A stretch of DNA of 64,000 bases from Datnioides undecimradiatus (taxonomy: Eukaryota; Chordata; Actinopteri; Lobotiformes; Datnioididae), in contig WARS01000016.1 of NCBI GenBank assembly GCA_008933995.1, positions 15,035,386 to 15,099,385 on the forward strand. Reading direction: 5' to 3'. Below the pieces are notes generated by a model. That model worked only from the letters and a program-made list of their open reading frames with translations. It had not been told where the DNA came from and did no database searches. Below are positions 1-13,300 of the stretch, one piece after another. A program made the translations under genes and the position numbers. How positions within the stretch are numbered: the stretch's first letter is position 1; the number at the start of each line of letters is the position of its first letter.

Positions 1-291
1 CTTCTGTGGTTCCTATTTGGATCCCTCTTCTTATGGATGGGACACACCAGTAGCACTAGCTGGTTGGGATGAAACAGGCTGACATCATGCCCGTCACCGG
101 CCCTGGTCCGTAGGTGGGACTTCTCTGGCTGTATGTCCCACTGACACTTTGGATGAAAAAGGGGGCTTTTCTCTCCCTTTAGCATTGCAGTGGAGGTGTT
201 GGAGGTTGTGCAAGCTGAGCCTGACTTGGACCGCGGGGCTTAATTGATCAGTGGAAACCACAAGGCCTGTCTTTTTGATTTTAGGAGGGAG
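1..291 (-). other. bptf: bptf 3' untranslated region, continuing beyond the left edge
   Basis: Sequence downstream of the bptf stop. No AATAAA or ATTAAA is seen on the minus strand within these 291 bases, so the polyadenylation site probably lies outside the window. No other gene is seen here. Confidence 0.6.
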
Positions 292-328
292 CTAAGAGGC
301 TGCTGACTGTAGTTTGTTGTTATGAGAC
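292..328 (-). CDS. bptf: bptf last coding exon (37 nt)
   Basis: Encodes only [11 protein letters not shown] and a TAG stop. The acceptor CTCTGTAG precedes 328 and one base completes the Arg codon begun in exon 35. The peptide differs from the human tail [11 protein letters not shown] at one residue, which supports this tiny exon although it lies 2.1 kb from exon 35. Confidence 0.93.
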
Positions 329-1355
329 CTACAGAGATGGGCAAAGAGAGGAGGAAACAGTTGGAAAACTTCTTGATGTTTCTTTTTTTATTAAAAGCTT
401 TACAATATGACAAAAATATGCACTAGGGGAAATACAAAAAACAGAAACAAACAAAACAAAAACATGAATTGGATGCCAGTGGGTCAAACACTTTGACGGA
501 GACCAAGCAGCCATGTTGGTGAAATGTTGTCGAAGTGTAAGATGTGGCCCAACAGTGTATATACAAGGACTTTTCTTTTCCTTCTTCTTCTTCTTTTTTT
601 TTTTTTGTTTTTTTAAATTGGAGACTGTCGAGCTCGCCATATTCAGAACAGGAAAGCTAAACTACATTTTTCTCCAATCTATCTTTACAGATCCTACCAT
701 TATTTTCTTTAGAACATAAAAATAGTCCTTCACAAAAAGATATAATATGCACATAAAATAACATTATACATAGATACGGCAAATAAAAAGAAACTAATAG
801 GTGTAGCATGCTTTTTTAAAAAAATTCTTGGCTAAGAAATGAGGTAAAATGTTCTGCTGCAGCATGTTATGACCCAGACGATAAACGACAGTCCTGTCAA
901 ATTAAAAGATAAGTTATGTGTGTGTTTGTGTGTAACTTACGTCAGCTTTACATACAAAATCAATAGCTTTTTGTTTTCAAAAGTGAATCTCATGAGAGAG
1001 AATGACAATCCAAGAGAATGACTGTCCAATATCCAACTTAAAAATAAACAAAATATCAGTCATCTGTTGCAAGAAGAGTAAGAAAATACATTTTCCCTTG
1101 AATGCTTTGTGTTACCAACATGGCTGCCATTATTAGACAGTAGAAACGTTTTTTTCCTTTTGCTTCTAAAATTAAAAAAAAGTATCACACCTACAGTGTG
1201 GTCTAATATATGCACTTTCTTACAAAGTTTTTTAACGCTGTTTTAAATGAGTAAAAACAGCAACATCCAGGATAGCAAATTATTATTTTTTTGTTTGTTT
1301 ATAGAGTGACCCCAGCACCCAGGAGTTTGACATCACAATCTGTAAGACAGAGAGG

Positions 1356-1392
<37 letters not shown>

Positions 1393-4300
1393 GATGGTGT
1401 AAATACACGCAGGTGAGGCACATCACTGTTTTAGGAACATGAATGGATGCAAACCACAAGACTCAGTGAAATAATTACAAATCAGAGCTGAAAGAGCTGG
1501 CAGAAGCTAAGATCTCAGGTCCCCCAGTTAAACTCACCATGAAAAATCAGCTTTCTCTTGAGGAAATAACCAAATTAAAGCACATCCAAACCTTACAAAC
1601 AACACTATGTATATGTTAATATAAATGCAGTCATACATAGGATACACATTAACACATACAACTGTAGTACACCATGCAAGTTTTTTGTAAGAATAGCTGC
1701 TTTAGGGCGCAGCTAATGGGGATCGTAACAAACGTTTAAATTAATTTGCTGCTAAAGTCTTGCAGTGTGCATCCACCTAAAGCAATCACATCACACAACG
1801 CGGGCAATGCAGTGAGGTAAGTTTAGAGACACAACCGAGCACAAGCAGATGGTGGAGTTATGAGGGCTTATGTGTTGTACAGGGATCAACTGAGCACAAA
1901 CAGCTGCATCCAAACTATAGTACAGGCAGTGTAGGGATAGTGGCAACAGCATTAGGGCCATAAGAAAAACAGCAAAGCTGGTTTAGATGTAACAGAGCTT
2001 TGGTTTTCTTGTCACAGAGTTAAAAGAAATTAGCTGGTTGTATGAGCTTTCAGTCATTTCCCAAAATGAAGTTATTTTAAATGTAAATGCTCAGGGGAAA
2101 CACAGAATGGGCATCAAAGAAAATCAAAACGAAGAAGGAGTCGATGAACTCCACAAACGTCTGTATTTTTCCCTGAGAAGTTAAAATGTTATTGCTCTCA
2201 CTGGAGAAGGTCTGCGTCTACCAAACCCTCAAGGAGGTCATAGGTCGGAGTCACAGTTGGAACTGCTAATGACTTTGTCTCTTTTCCACAAGGACACTTT
2301 GCTTTGCAGGGCGGATGCTCTCTGACTCAGGGGCACAGACTGCCTCCCTTTTCTCAAGGTTATCTGCTAGACATCTGTGTTGTTTTCCCTCATTGTCATT
2401 GTCTTACCTGCTGGCTTTGAAGCCTTTGAGTTTCTGGACAAAGAAAGTCTCCAGAACCTCGGCACACTGGTAGAAGGGCGAGTCACTGGGATTGTAGTAG
2501 CGGCAGTTGTCGAAGATTTTGGTCATGTCCGCTACAAACTCTGTCAGCTTGATGTACTTGCGCTTCTGTAACCTCTCCTCCATGGTGGAAAGGTCTATGA
2601 GAAATAGATTTAAAAAACATATTTGGTTACTGGTTGCATGTGCAGTATGTACTAGGAATGATTTTTGTTTTAGAATAATAACCTACAATTTTAATTGCAA
2701 AAGCAAATTCTTGCCAGTAACAAACATCACATCACCAGATAAATATCTGGCTTTTCTAATCGACTTTGTTCCACAAATCAGCATGTCTGCTACAAAGTAA
2801 TTGCAGCTTATGTGGCATGTGTTTGACAGCCATTCAAATAAGTTTCCTGGGAGCACAGTTCATCACTTTATATGTGACAGCAAAAATCCAAAGCTTCTGC
2901 CAGCGTTAACCTCGATCTACTCAGGCTTCCAAATCAGTTTCTGAGATCTGACAGATTTGTCATTCCTGAGGAGAGTGTCATTATCCAAACGTCATTATCC
3001 CACTGTCAAATAAGTGTTTCCAAGTCTTAGTGTCCCTGCAAAAAAGAACTCAGTGTTATTAAACTGGTTAAATTAAGTTTAAAACTGAATTAGCGAGGAT
3101 GCTAACTGGCAAGGGCAGAGGATTCATATAATCTGCTGCTGCCGGTGGTGTGCTCTGCACGGCATCCATGGGCTGCGTTTTAAACAAACATATCTGACTC
3201 TTAACCCCCTTAACCCCCACCCAGCTGGCTGGGGGCTTACAAACCTCATGGTCAATATCAAAGACCTCCTTCTTCTCCGTCATCCAGTTTCATTTCTAAA
3301 CCCTCCAAAAACTACCAACGGCTGCAGCTACACCAGCCAAACACTCCCTTTTTACTTTTTTGAAACCCAACAAGGTCTTTTTCTTGCGGTGGAAGGGAGA
3401 ACTTGAGTTTCCAGGAGCGGGGAAACAGGAGCTAAGTGTGGGGCTGGTCCCTTTCCACAGGGAGCTCGGCAGACCCGGACCAGCTCATTAACGGTTTGTT
3501 TGTGTGGAAGTTCAAAAAGGCCCTGTTGACGTAAGTCCCCATTTACATGGCCGGTTTGATCTGAGTTGGAGGGCTTCCTCCTTGCTGGCCTCCTGGTGGC
3601 TGTGTTTTAACGTTTCAGATAGAGAGGCTGGGTGTTACTTCCAGTAAGGAGCTACAGCTTCATAATAGCCTGAAGCAATTATGAAATGAAAACAGTACTC
3701 CTGAGGCAATTTTAATCGTCTGAATAGGGATCCCAATCCAAGTCTTGTGCCCAATTCAGTATTGGGTATCTGCTGATTCACAGGAATCTTTATATTTTCC
3801 TACATAAGAGAGCCACAAAGTGCAATGCTCTAAGTCTGCCAAACCAAAAAGATATGATGTTTCAAGTTTGAAGAGCTCTGCATTCAGAAAACATTGCCTG
3901 GACCACTGCTTTCCTTTAGGGTACTATACTATTATGCGTTGTGTCCTTTGTGATTTTCTATGGTTGTAACCTAGGGCTACAACCTCATGGTTTCTTTTCA
4001 TTGTCAATTAAGAAGGCAATTCTTTAAATTATATAATTATCAAAATAACAATAAAACAAATGAAAAAGGTAGAAAAAGACCGCCTCAAATACTGATGTAT
4101 GCAGCAAATATCAGTAAAGAATTTAAGTACACACAATAGTTAGTAAATGAGATGAAACATGCTAATTTTGTACAGTACCATAGTTTTGTATTTAATTTCA
4201 ATATTTTCTTCATTGATTTAATTTTATTTCAAGAGACACAGTGGGAAAAAGGCTTCCTGTTTGTCAGTGAACACAGTAAAATTGAGACATTTAATGCGCT

Positions 4301-7300
4301 CAGCGTGTGCATAAATACAGGCACTCAGTGGCCACAGAGAAGGAACACAGAAGAACAAAGACAAGGCTTAGAATTGCAGACTCAAATGGGACTGGAGGTA
4401 AGAGGTCAAACGGCTGGAAAACACAAACCTTCAATCACAAACCATGGTGTCACTTTTAACTCACTTACCCATTGGTTCCTTGATAACCCTGTAGTAGTCT
4501 GGGGCATCATTTGTGTCCACTGGCTCGAGGAACGGCCATGCCATTTTATGTGCCTGCAGAGGAGGGAGGGGCAGAGAGGGAGAGATAAAGAGAAAGATGA
4601 GACACTTGAGAAAACTGAAACCAATGAAGAACAACAAACAGCACCATGAGAATGACACTCGGAGCAGGTGGGTCAACACAGATGTTCACTCCTGCTTTCT
4701 TTCCCACTTTTATCTCTCTCTCTGCCTCTCTCACAAACACACAGATCGCTGGAGAAAGAGGAGAAAATGAGAAGAGAAGAGGTAGGAGGAGGAGGAAAGG
4801 CAAAGAAAGGGAAGTTAGAAAAAAATGCTGAGGCCAGGCAGCTGTCCAAGTTACGCTTTGGGGAGCTGAACCCATCAGATAAGACGGACACAGAGGACTT
4901 TTGTTTGCTGCTCTTACACTGTAGTGAGGCGACAAGAAGCTGTGTTAGAATTTGCTCTAGAGCTTGTAATGAAACTACCACTACAGTGCTGCTGCCTCAG
5001 CTACTGCTGAGAGCACTCATGACCCCGTACAATGAATGTGCAGTGGTCACTTTCCTAATAAACCACCAAAATTCAGTTTATCCAACATTTTATGATTTGC
5101 TGAACAGAATATAATTATTGGGTTAATTCTCACCAGAATTAGGTAAATGATCTAGCAGTATAGACAATCTTTGACAGGATGCTTACCTGTAAGGAGCGCA
5201 GAGTTCTCCGCAGGCCTTCGTAGTCTTTGTCGGTAAGTGGCGTGAAGACCGTCATGGCGTCCTCCGTCGACTGGCACTGTGGGCACACGTATTCGTCGAT
5301 GTGGTTGGCCTCGCTCTGCAGGATGCCCACGCAACGACCGTGGTACCAGTTCTGGCAACGGTCACAGCCAATGTAAAACCTGGGAAGGCAGGAAGTCTCT
5401 ATTAGTTGTGTTGTAGGCACCACTGCATCGTATTTCAATGTGCTTTATAAATAAAGCTATTACTAATCAAGAGTAGTCATGGTAAGATATTATTAGATTA
5501 GCGTAGCGTAGATGTAATTTTCTCTCAGCAGCAACATTGTCTAAGTGAAGAAAAACATGTTAGTTTGATTTTACACGTTTCTGATTTTCATATTTAATCT
5601 TTCCTTCAGCTGATTAATAATCAGATTTAATTGTGACACAATTAAATTGCTGAAGAGCTAAAGCTACTAAATTGGTTTAGGTTGTGTTTTTGCACCAGCT
5701 GCAGTTTGGCCTCACTCTTTGTGTAACTGCTTATTGGTCATAACTAAATTCACTATTTTACTAAATTCACTTTACAATGCATCATTTCATTTTGCGTCAA
5801 CTTTCGTAGGTGAGCAAGAACGTGTCAAGTGGGATAATGTACAGGAGTATAGTCTACAGTCACATGCATGACAAATTTGACTTTGACTGAGCTTGACTTC
5901 AATTTTTTCACAATGTGGATTTGTGTTTATTGTTTTTGATCATTTTTTATCACTGATATTTTTAATGCTCAACATTTAATGCTGACAGCATCAACTAAGA
6001 TTTACTCTACTGTGCCTAAACACAGTTCTGCGTTTAAAGTAACAACACTGATGACTGGTTCCCAGTCTTGTGCACACGCACGCACACACGCTCACACGGT
6101 CTCATCATGCACTACACTGCAGATCCTTACTGGGACTCATCGTAAGGTGTCTGACAGATGCAGTACAGTTCTTCTGTGCTGCTCTCCTGACCCCGTTTAC
6201 ACTCCACGCAGATGTAGTCGTCCATCTTCTTGGCCTCTTTCTCTGTGATGCCCACACAGTCACCGTGATACCAGTTGGTGCACAGGTCGCAGCCAATGTA
6301 AAACCTTTACAGACAGAAGGGATTGTTACGAATATCTTACAATAATGCATGAAAATTAATATAATCTTTTTATTGTAAAAAAAAAAACCATGATGTGCAA
6401 CAATAAAATCTGACATAAACTGAGGGTGAACCATTTGTTTGTGATGAGCAGAGTTTGCATATGTGTGAACTGATAATGCAAAAAAACTGATTGGATGGCA
6501 GGACGCAGGGACTTATTTAGATTATTTTTTGGATAGTATTTGTTATGTAATGCATTCATTTTAAACTGTGCTTCACTATGCCATCAGGTTTCTCCTCCTG
6601 GGTGATAAAATGAGAGTATTTAATAGGGCATCATCATACTTGGTCTCATCGTACGGCGTCTTGCAGATGCAGTAGAGCTTGGTGTCCTTCTTGCTCTCCT
6701 TGGTGCTTGTCGTCAAGATCATCTTCTTCTTCTTTGACTTGGCTGACGTTGCGGTCTCCCTCTCCTCCTCCCGTTTCCTCTTGTGTGTGGAAGTGACGGT
6801 CGTGGTGAGGTGGTGCTGAGAGGTGATGCTGTGCGTGTGTGCCAAAGCGTGCTGCTGCTGGTTGTGTGCGGCCTGGGCAGCAGCCTGGGCTGCCTGTTGG
6901 GCTGCAGCCTGAGCCCTCTCCTTCTCCCTTCGCATTCGCAACAGGTCCTTCTTCAGCTCCTCCTGAGGAGTGTGATGTCGTGACACATAGGTTAAAAAGG
7001 TAAGAGAGCATGTTTATAAGCTGAATTCTTAATGAATGCTTAAAGCATTTTTTAAACCATATTCTTATGTATGTACCTGCTTACTTTGAAAATGTGTTCA
7101 TTGGATAATATCTGAATGGACACAACTGTATCTGATGTTTTCGACCTCCCACCCTTACTCCCCTTATACCTGGGCCTCTAGCTGCAGCTCTTTGTCAAGC
7201 AGCGCCCGCTTCTTCAGGATCTCCATCTTGAGGCTCTCTTTGTGACGGTAGAGGAGTGTGGAGAGCTTGCTAGCATTGGCCAGCCTCCTCTTAGCCTCTA

Positions 7301-10300
7301 CCACCTCCTCCTTCTTCCTCCTTTTGGCCGCCTGCCTCTCATCCTTGTCTATCCGGTCCAGGATGTACTTCATCACCTGGTTGCATACAATCATCCTGGA
7401 CGGACATAGACAGGAGGAAAGAAGATGGGAAAGAAATTCATTAGAGACAAATTAAGATTACAGGAAAGAGGACCATAAATAAATACTGTATACAATAGTA
7501 AAGCACCAGTTATTGAGGATGAACAACACATTTAATTACAGTAGGAAAATGTACAGCCTTGCCTAAAAACACAGCTCAGGAAAAAGTCCTTCTGAATCTA
7601 ATGAGGACCCATGTGAAATAGGGCTGTGGCCAATTCAGGGTATTTTTGTAAAAGGCATAAAATTCACACAACGTTCCTGCTGAGAGAGAAAAGGAGGATA
7701 AAAGAGCAGGGAGGGAAAGGATTATCACATATCTGAATCTTGAATTCAAAAAGTCGGTTCAGTCAAAGTCACAGAGGAAGCAAGTTATCCCTCTGACACA
7801 CCAGTGGGAAGGAGTATTAATCCAAACAATGCCTCAATGTTTCAGAAAGTACAACCTGCATGGCTATTGGCTACTTCCAAAATACAAACATCTAACTTTC
7901 CACATGTAAGAAATGAAAGTGCGTGTCAATGAACAATGAGAACATTTCTCTCAACGAAAGTCCTCGAGGCATTCTGGTGGCTCAGTTGTGTAAGCCGTGT
8001 ATCTACAAAGTCCTGGAGTTGTATCCTTTCCCTATCTGGCTCTAAACATTTCCTTTCTGTGCTGTGAACTAAGAAATAAGGGCTAAAACACAAAAACAGA
8101 ATCTTGTGAAGAAAGCAAACTCCCACTTGTATTGCTTGGAAATGCTTCAGGGTAGATGCCCGTAGCTTTTACAAATAACAGATTAGTGCAAATACTTTCT
8201 GTGTGACCTGAAAAAACAATCACACAACCTAACAACATTTTATTAAAACCCTGAGCCTAACATGGCTCCTTTCTAAAAGCACTGCAGTTGTGTCATCTTC
8301 CTAGTGAGAACCAAGTAGTCAGAGAAGTAATGTTACTGGGCCACGTGTCTCACAGATGTTAGAGGGGTGTTTGGTTGTTCAGTGTTTATTTGAATGAGAC
8401 TCTGTGCTTCAGTAGCAGGGGAGTGGAGCTGAATGTTGGAAGAGAGGTATGGTGAGAGATGAACAGATAGATGACAACTGGGAGGTTACGCTGCTCTAGT
8501 AAACACTGGCAAGGTCGTACACGCAAATTCAAGTGAATTAAATGCACATGGGGATTGAGGATCATGCGTAGGCTCCTCTGCTGTGAAATGATACAACTTC
8601 TTCAAAAGGAAGTGCAAGAAATATTAACCAGAGAAGAAAGTGAAAAAATGTGCTAAAATTGAACATCAGAATGTTACAGAAAACCGAAAATAATTTATGT
8701 CTCTATCTACACAGTTCATTCACTTGTGTTTGCTAATGTTCACAACTAAGATCGAAAATGTTCACCAACACAATGCTGCGCTCAGCGCACATTTGTGTGA
8801 ATAACACTCAGAACATGTCTGCGGCTGTTGAGGTCAAAGATGGGCCAGGGTCCCTACAGTGTGTACACTGGAGTAGACACTGCAAACGCAGTGCGGACAG
8901 TGGAGGAGACTAACTTAAAGGACACACAAACACAGGCAAGTTAATGGCAGAGTCTGAGGTTATTGCCAAAAGAGTCGTGTTTTGAAGGAAAAGCGAGAGA
9001 AAAGGATGACATGAAGAAATGGAAAAAGAATGAAAAATAAGCAGACAACAGACAGGGCTGCTGTAGTGATGTCACGCTAGTCTGGGTTTGGTATTTCAGG
9101 TTTGTGTGAATGGGCACAGTGTTGACACACCGTCTGTGGACATAAACACATGGTTGTCAGGGTCAACAGCAGGTCAGAGCATAGTCCATCTACAGTACAT
9201 AAAGCTGGAGGGATGCCTTTTAAAATATTTAACTTTAACTTTTAGTTTATAAATTTCTTTGGTTTTTCACTCCACTGACAGAATGCATCTTTTTAGGGTA
9301 TAGCCAAACATCTTAACGCTACAGGTCTTCAGATAGTCTCTTGGGATAGTTTCCTGAACTAGTGTACCATAGTGATACTAGAGTGATAAAAAGTCGTCCG
9401 TGTCTGAGAATCCCCCCCCCCCCCGATACAAATAAAAATTTCCAACTTACATCCTGACAAATCAGTGCAGAATTGGAAAGGCCTGTCATTTTATCCTACT
9501 ACTCTTCTCATTTGTAAAAGAGTTTGTCTTTGCGTTCTTGCTTGTAAGGGTCACAGTGAGTACATGCAGCTGTTGGTGGTTACACACCCAAATGTTCCCA
9601 TGCTGTGTCGTACCTCCCAACGTATTGTGTTGAACAAAAGCCAAATGCAGCGAGGATAGTGTATGGGCTACTAAAGTGACAATGTTTTAGCTCCATATGA
9701 TAGCAAAGTGGACACATCCAAGGCATCACATTAAAGAGCTGTCCCACAGACGGAGACCAAAACATATTTTGTGCTGTCATTGTTTCCATTTCTATGATGC
9801 ATAATGTTGCCTCATAAACATGTTGTCACAGTGCGTTCAGTGTGATTGGTGAGAAAATTCTTCCAATAACCCAGAACACCTCAGCATATCCTCCCAACAT
9901 TTTCTCACCCACCGTGACAAATTCAGGACACAAACCTCTGATTCTCCTCTCTCTCTGCAGGCGTCATGGTCTTCTTCTGCTTCAGGTGCTCGATCACAGC
10001 ATTTTGTTTCATCACCACCTGAAAAACACAGGTGCAGGAATGGCAACAATAGAAAGTATGTTTACAGTACAAGAAAGGAAAATAAGAAGATGTACCGTGC
10101 ACATATAACACAGTCCAGTAAATGAAGAAGACTTGAGACTTAACTAATGTCTAATGTGACCTACAATTGTCTAGAGAAATGGATTATGAAAGAATGTGAC
10201 TGTTTTAGTATGCCAAATACACTCAGAGACAGTTGAAAACACACAAATGTGAGGCCTGAGCTGTTAAAATAAACCCGGTCTTGTGGAGACTTGGTTTATT

Positions 10301-13300
10301 ATGAGGGCTGGAGGACAGTGACTGTTTATGCACTGATGGCAGGGAGAGGGATGGATGAGAGAGCACATTCCTGTACGCACCTGTTTCTGAATGATGTCGC
10401 TCTGGCTGGCTGCGTTGAGGGCTTGCTCTCTCTTGGCCTCTGCGGCTTGTCTCTTCTTCTGCTGCTGCTGTTCTCTAAGCTGCTGGATCCTCTGAAGCTG
10501 CTCCTGAACAGAAGCTGCCTGGATGGTCACTACGTTCCCAATCTGTGCAAACAGCAGAGTGTGATAAAGTATTTGACTTCTAATGCTCGGCTCTAAAGAG
10601 GCAGTCAGTCAATTACACGGCAATGCTTTTGTGAAATTTCAAATGACTGCATTCTTGCTTTATAATTTGTTTTCCTCTAATTCTACTTGGATAAAAAACC
10701 CTTAGCAAGGTCTCATGAAGGTTATGCACTGGCAGTTTGCATCTGGTATAGTGGGCTTCATGCCATACCTGTCCTCCCTGAGCTGATGTGGTCCCAGTCT
10801 GTTGTATCTGGATAGGGAGCTGAAGTTTGATGTGCTGTGGCAAAGAGCCTCCACCCTGCTGGGCCTGCAGCTGGGCCAACACCTGCAGTAACAACACAGA
10901 ATATATAAATTTAACAAAGCTGAACAGAAAAGATTTTCTTTGTACCTACATAAAACTATTTAGATAAGTTAGATTACACCTTAATGTAATGGTGCACCAT
11001 CTTAAGAACTGCTGTGATTATTAGTATGAGCATGCACAAAGACCATTTTTATTTAGGGTAGCTATAGACACAGAAACACCTGTTTTCCCATTTACAATAA
11101 GGTCTCTCATTGCTGGACACTGTGCAGCTCTAGTTTGAGTGATGTCATGGTTAGGTTTACATTAACAATCACAAAGTCTTTTTGTCGTACCTGTACCTGC
11201 TGCTGTAGTCCAGACATACTGATGAGCTGGGGTGTCTGCTGCAGCTGTAGCTGGGCAGTTCCTCCTTGCGTTTTCACCTGAAGTGAGGTGGGAGACTGGA
11301 TGGGCATGTGAGCCTGTGTCTGGGGGGGCAACTGGCCCTGTGGGGTGGCCGACGAATGTGTGCTGGTGGTGGCTAAGGGGGTTGCCCCTGCCTGGACAGG
11401 GGCAGCAGCCTGCTGAGCGGGCTGGGCTGGGGTTTTGGTCGAGGGTGAGTTGGGCTGTCCAGGAACTGTGGAGGCTGGAGAGAGCAGTGGGGTTCAGAGA
11501 TGAGTGGCAGTGAATGCCATGGTAAAACTGTGACCTGTAAAAAAAACAACAGATCTCTTATCATACCTGTGCTTGTTGTGGGCGTGGCAGCTGAGGCCAA
11601 GGGCGTGAAGAGGAAGCGCTGCACCTGTCCGTTGGGCAGTGCTGCCTGCATGAGCTGCTGGCCAGGTCCTGGGATGACGGTGACCCCTTGAGGTATGACC
11701 TGGAGCTGACCTGTGGTCTGGCCCTGGCCTTGGACCATCACAGTCAGAGCCTGCTGGGTACCACCGACACCAGCCTGTCGATCAACACCTGACCCAGCCT
11801 GCTGTTTCTATGGGAGGCAGAAAGGAGTGTAGAAAGCATGTTGCTAGAAGAATAACATTGTTAAGAATATTGAAAAAAATATTTCTCATCTGAATCTGTT
11901 TTCTTCTTATTGCAATTTAAGAAACAATTAAAGGGAAATTATGTTTGAGAGACCAATGTAGTGTACCTGTTAGTTAGTGTACATGTTAGTTTAAAACTCT
12001 GCACTCAGTGTGACAAGACATCCTGGAGTATTTGGCATCTCCCTCACTAACCTGTGTGAGCTGGGTTAGCTGTGCCAGAGTGAGTTTAACCTGGCCTTGC
12101 CCCTGCGTCCGTGGGGTGCCGGGTGGTGTCTGGCCTGCTGTTTGTCCTGCTGTGGTGGGGCTGGCTGCTCCCTGCCCAGTGACTGTGGCAACAGGGCTGG
12201 CCCCAGATATTGGCGTGGAAACTGCCTGGCCACGAATGATCTGCGTCACCACTTGCTGTCCACCCTGACCTGGAAGAGAAAAGGGTATCGAGATGTCAGT
12301 GTCGACACGACCACACACACACACACACATACTGTCAAAAGTCAAGTCTTAGCTGACTGTCAGTGTGCAGTTATTCTTCAAGGATGAGCTGCAATTTATT
12401 GAACTGGAAAGCATGCTCATGAAGAGTGTGTTACCTTGCTGGACCACAAGGGGAGTTCGGAGTATTGTCTTCCCCATTGGTCCTGTCTGCTGGATTGGTG
12501 TTCGGATCACCGTCATTCCTGGACGGATCTGACCACCCGCTGCCAGAACCTGGGGGGATATTATATTTTTTATTAAACACCAGTAATTAACTCTGACAAA
12601 GCCGGCATCTTCCTCTTTAAACTGGCAGACTCTGACAAACAAATAAAACAATAACAAATAAACAAACTTGGAAAGACTGCAGTTGTGACCACACAAAGCA
12701 TGAACAAACGGATGACATTTAACACCTCATTGGATCCTTCCTTCAGAGCAGAAAGAGGACAGATGTACCTGTTGCTGGGAGCCTGGAGTGTTGGGCCTGA
12801 TGTTGAGCGTGGTCGTGCGGGGTTGGAATGTGGTGTAGGTCTGGGCACCGCCTGCTGTGCTGGATGGGATGATACCCAACACTTTCTGTTGAACCACACC
12901 TGTAAACAAAAGGGCGCAGAAAGATACCAGAGAGAACAAATGAGAGGACTGGTCAAACTGATGACAAGATGGCAGAAGGACAAAGAAAGTGATTGGAGTA
13001 AGCGTGCAAGAGAGAAGCTGTAAGGAAAGGACAAATTATGCAGGTTTGAAGTTTAATGAAATGGTCATGGTTTAGAGTTAATTAATAATGTTAGTTAATA
13101 ATGTTTAATAACAATTTAAGTTTGCTCATAAGAGAGACATTTTTAGAGATGTCAAATGTCTGCCTGCATCAAAAATATTCACCAACACAAATCTTCAGAA
13201 GTGGTGAAATATTCCTAATACAATTACTGATGTGAAGCAGTGGTTACATGTTTGCATATTACAAGCGAGCAGTTGTACAGAAGTCCTGCATTGACACAAC

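Noticed and set aside
4469-4553. Arg in place of Gly after the YY of the bptf bromodomain ZA loop, as a possible loss of function.
   Set aside because: This position is variable across bromodomains, and the shelf and the acetyl-lysine-binding Asn are intact.
4152-5114. Many overlapping open frames on both strands between bptf exons 33 and 35, up to 165 codons.
   Set aside because: They are low-complexity purine or pyrimidine-rich intron sequence and shadows of exon 34, with no family match and no splice context of their own.
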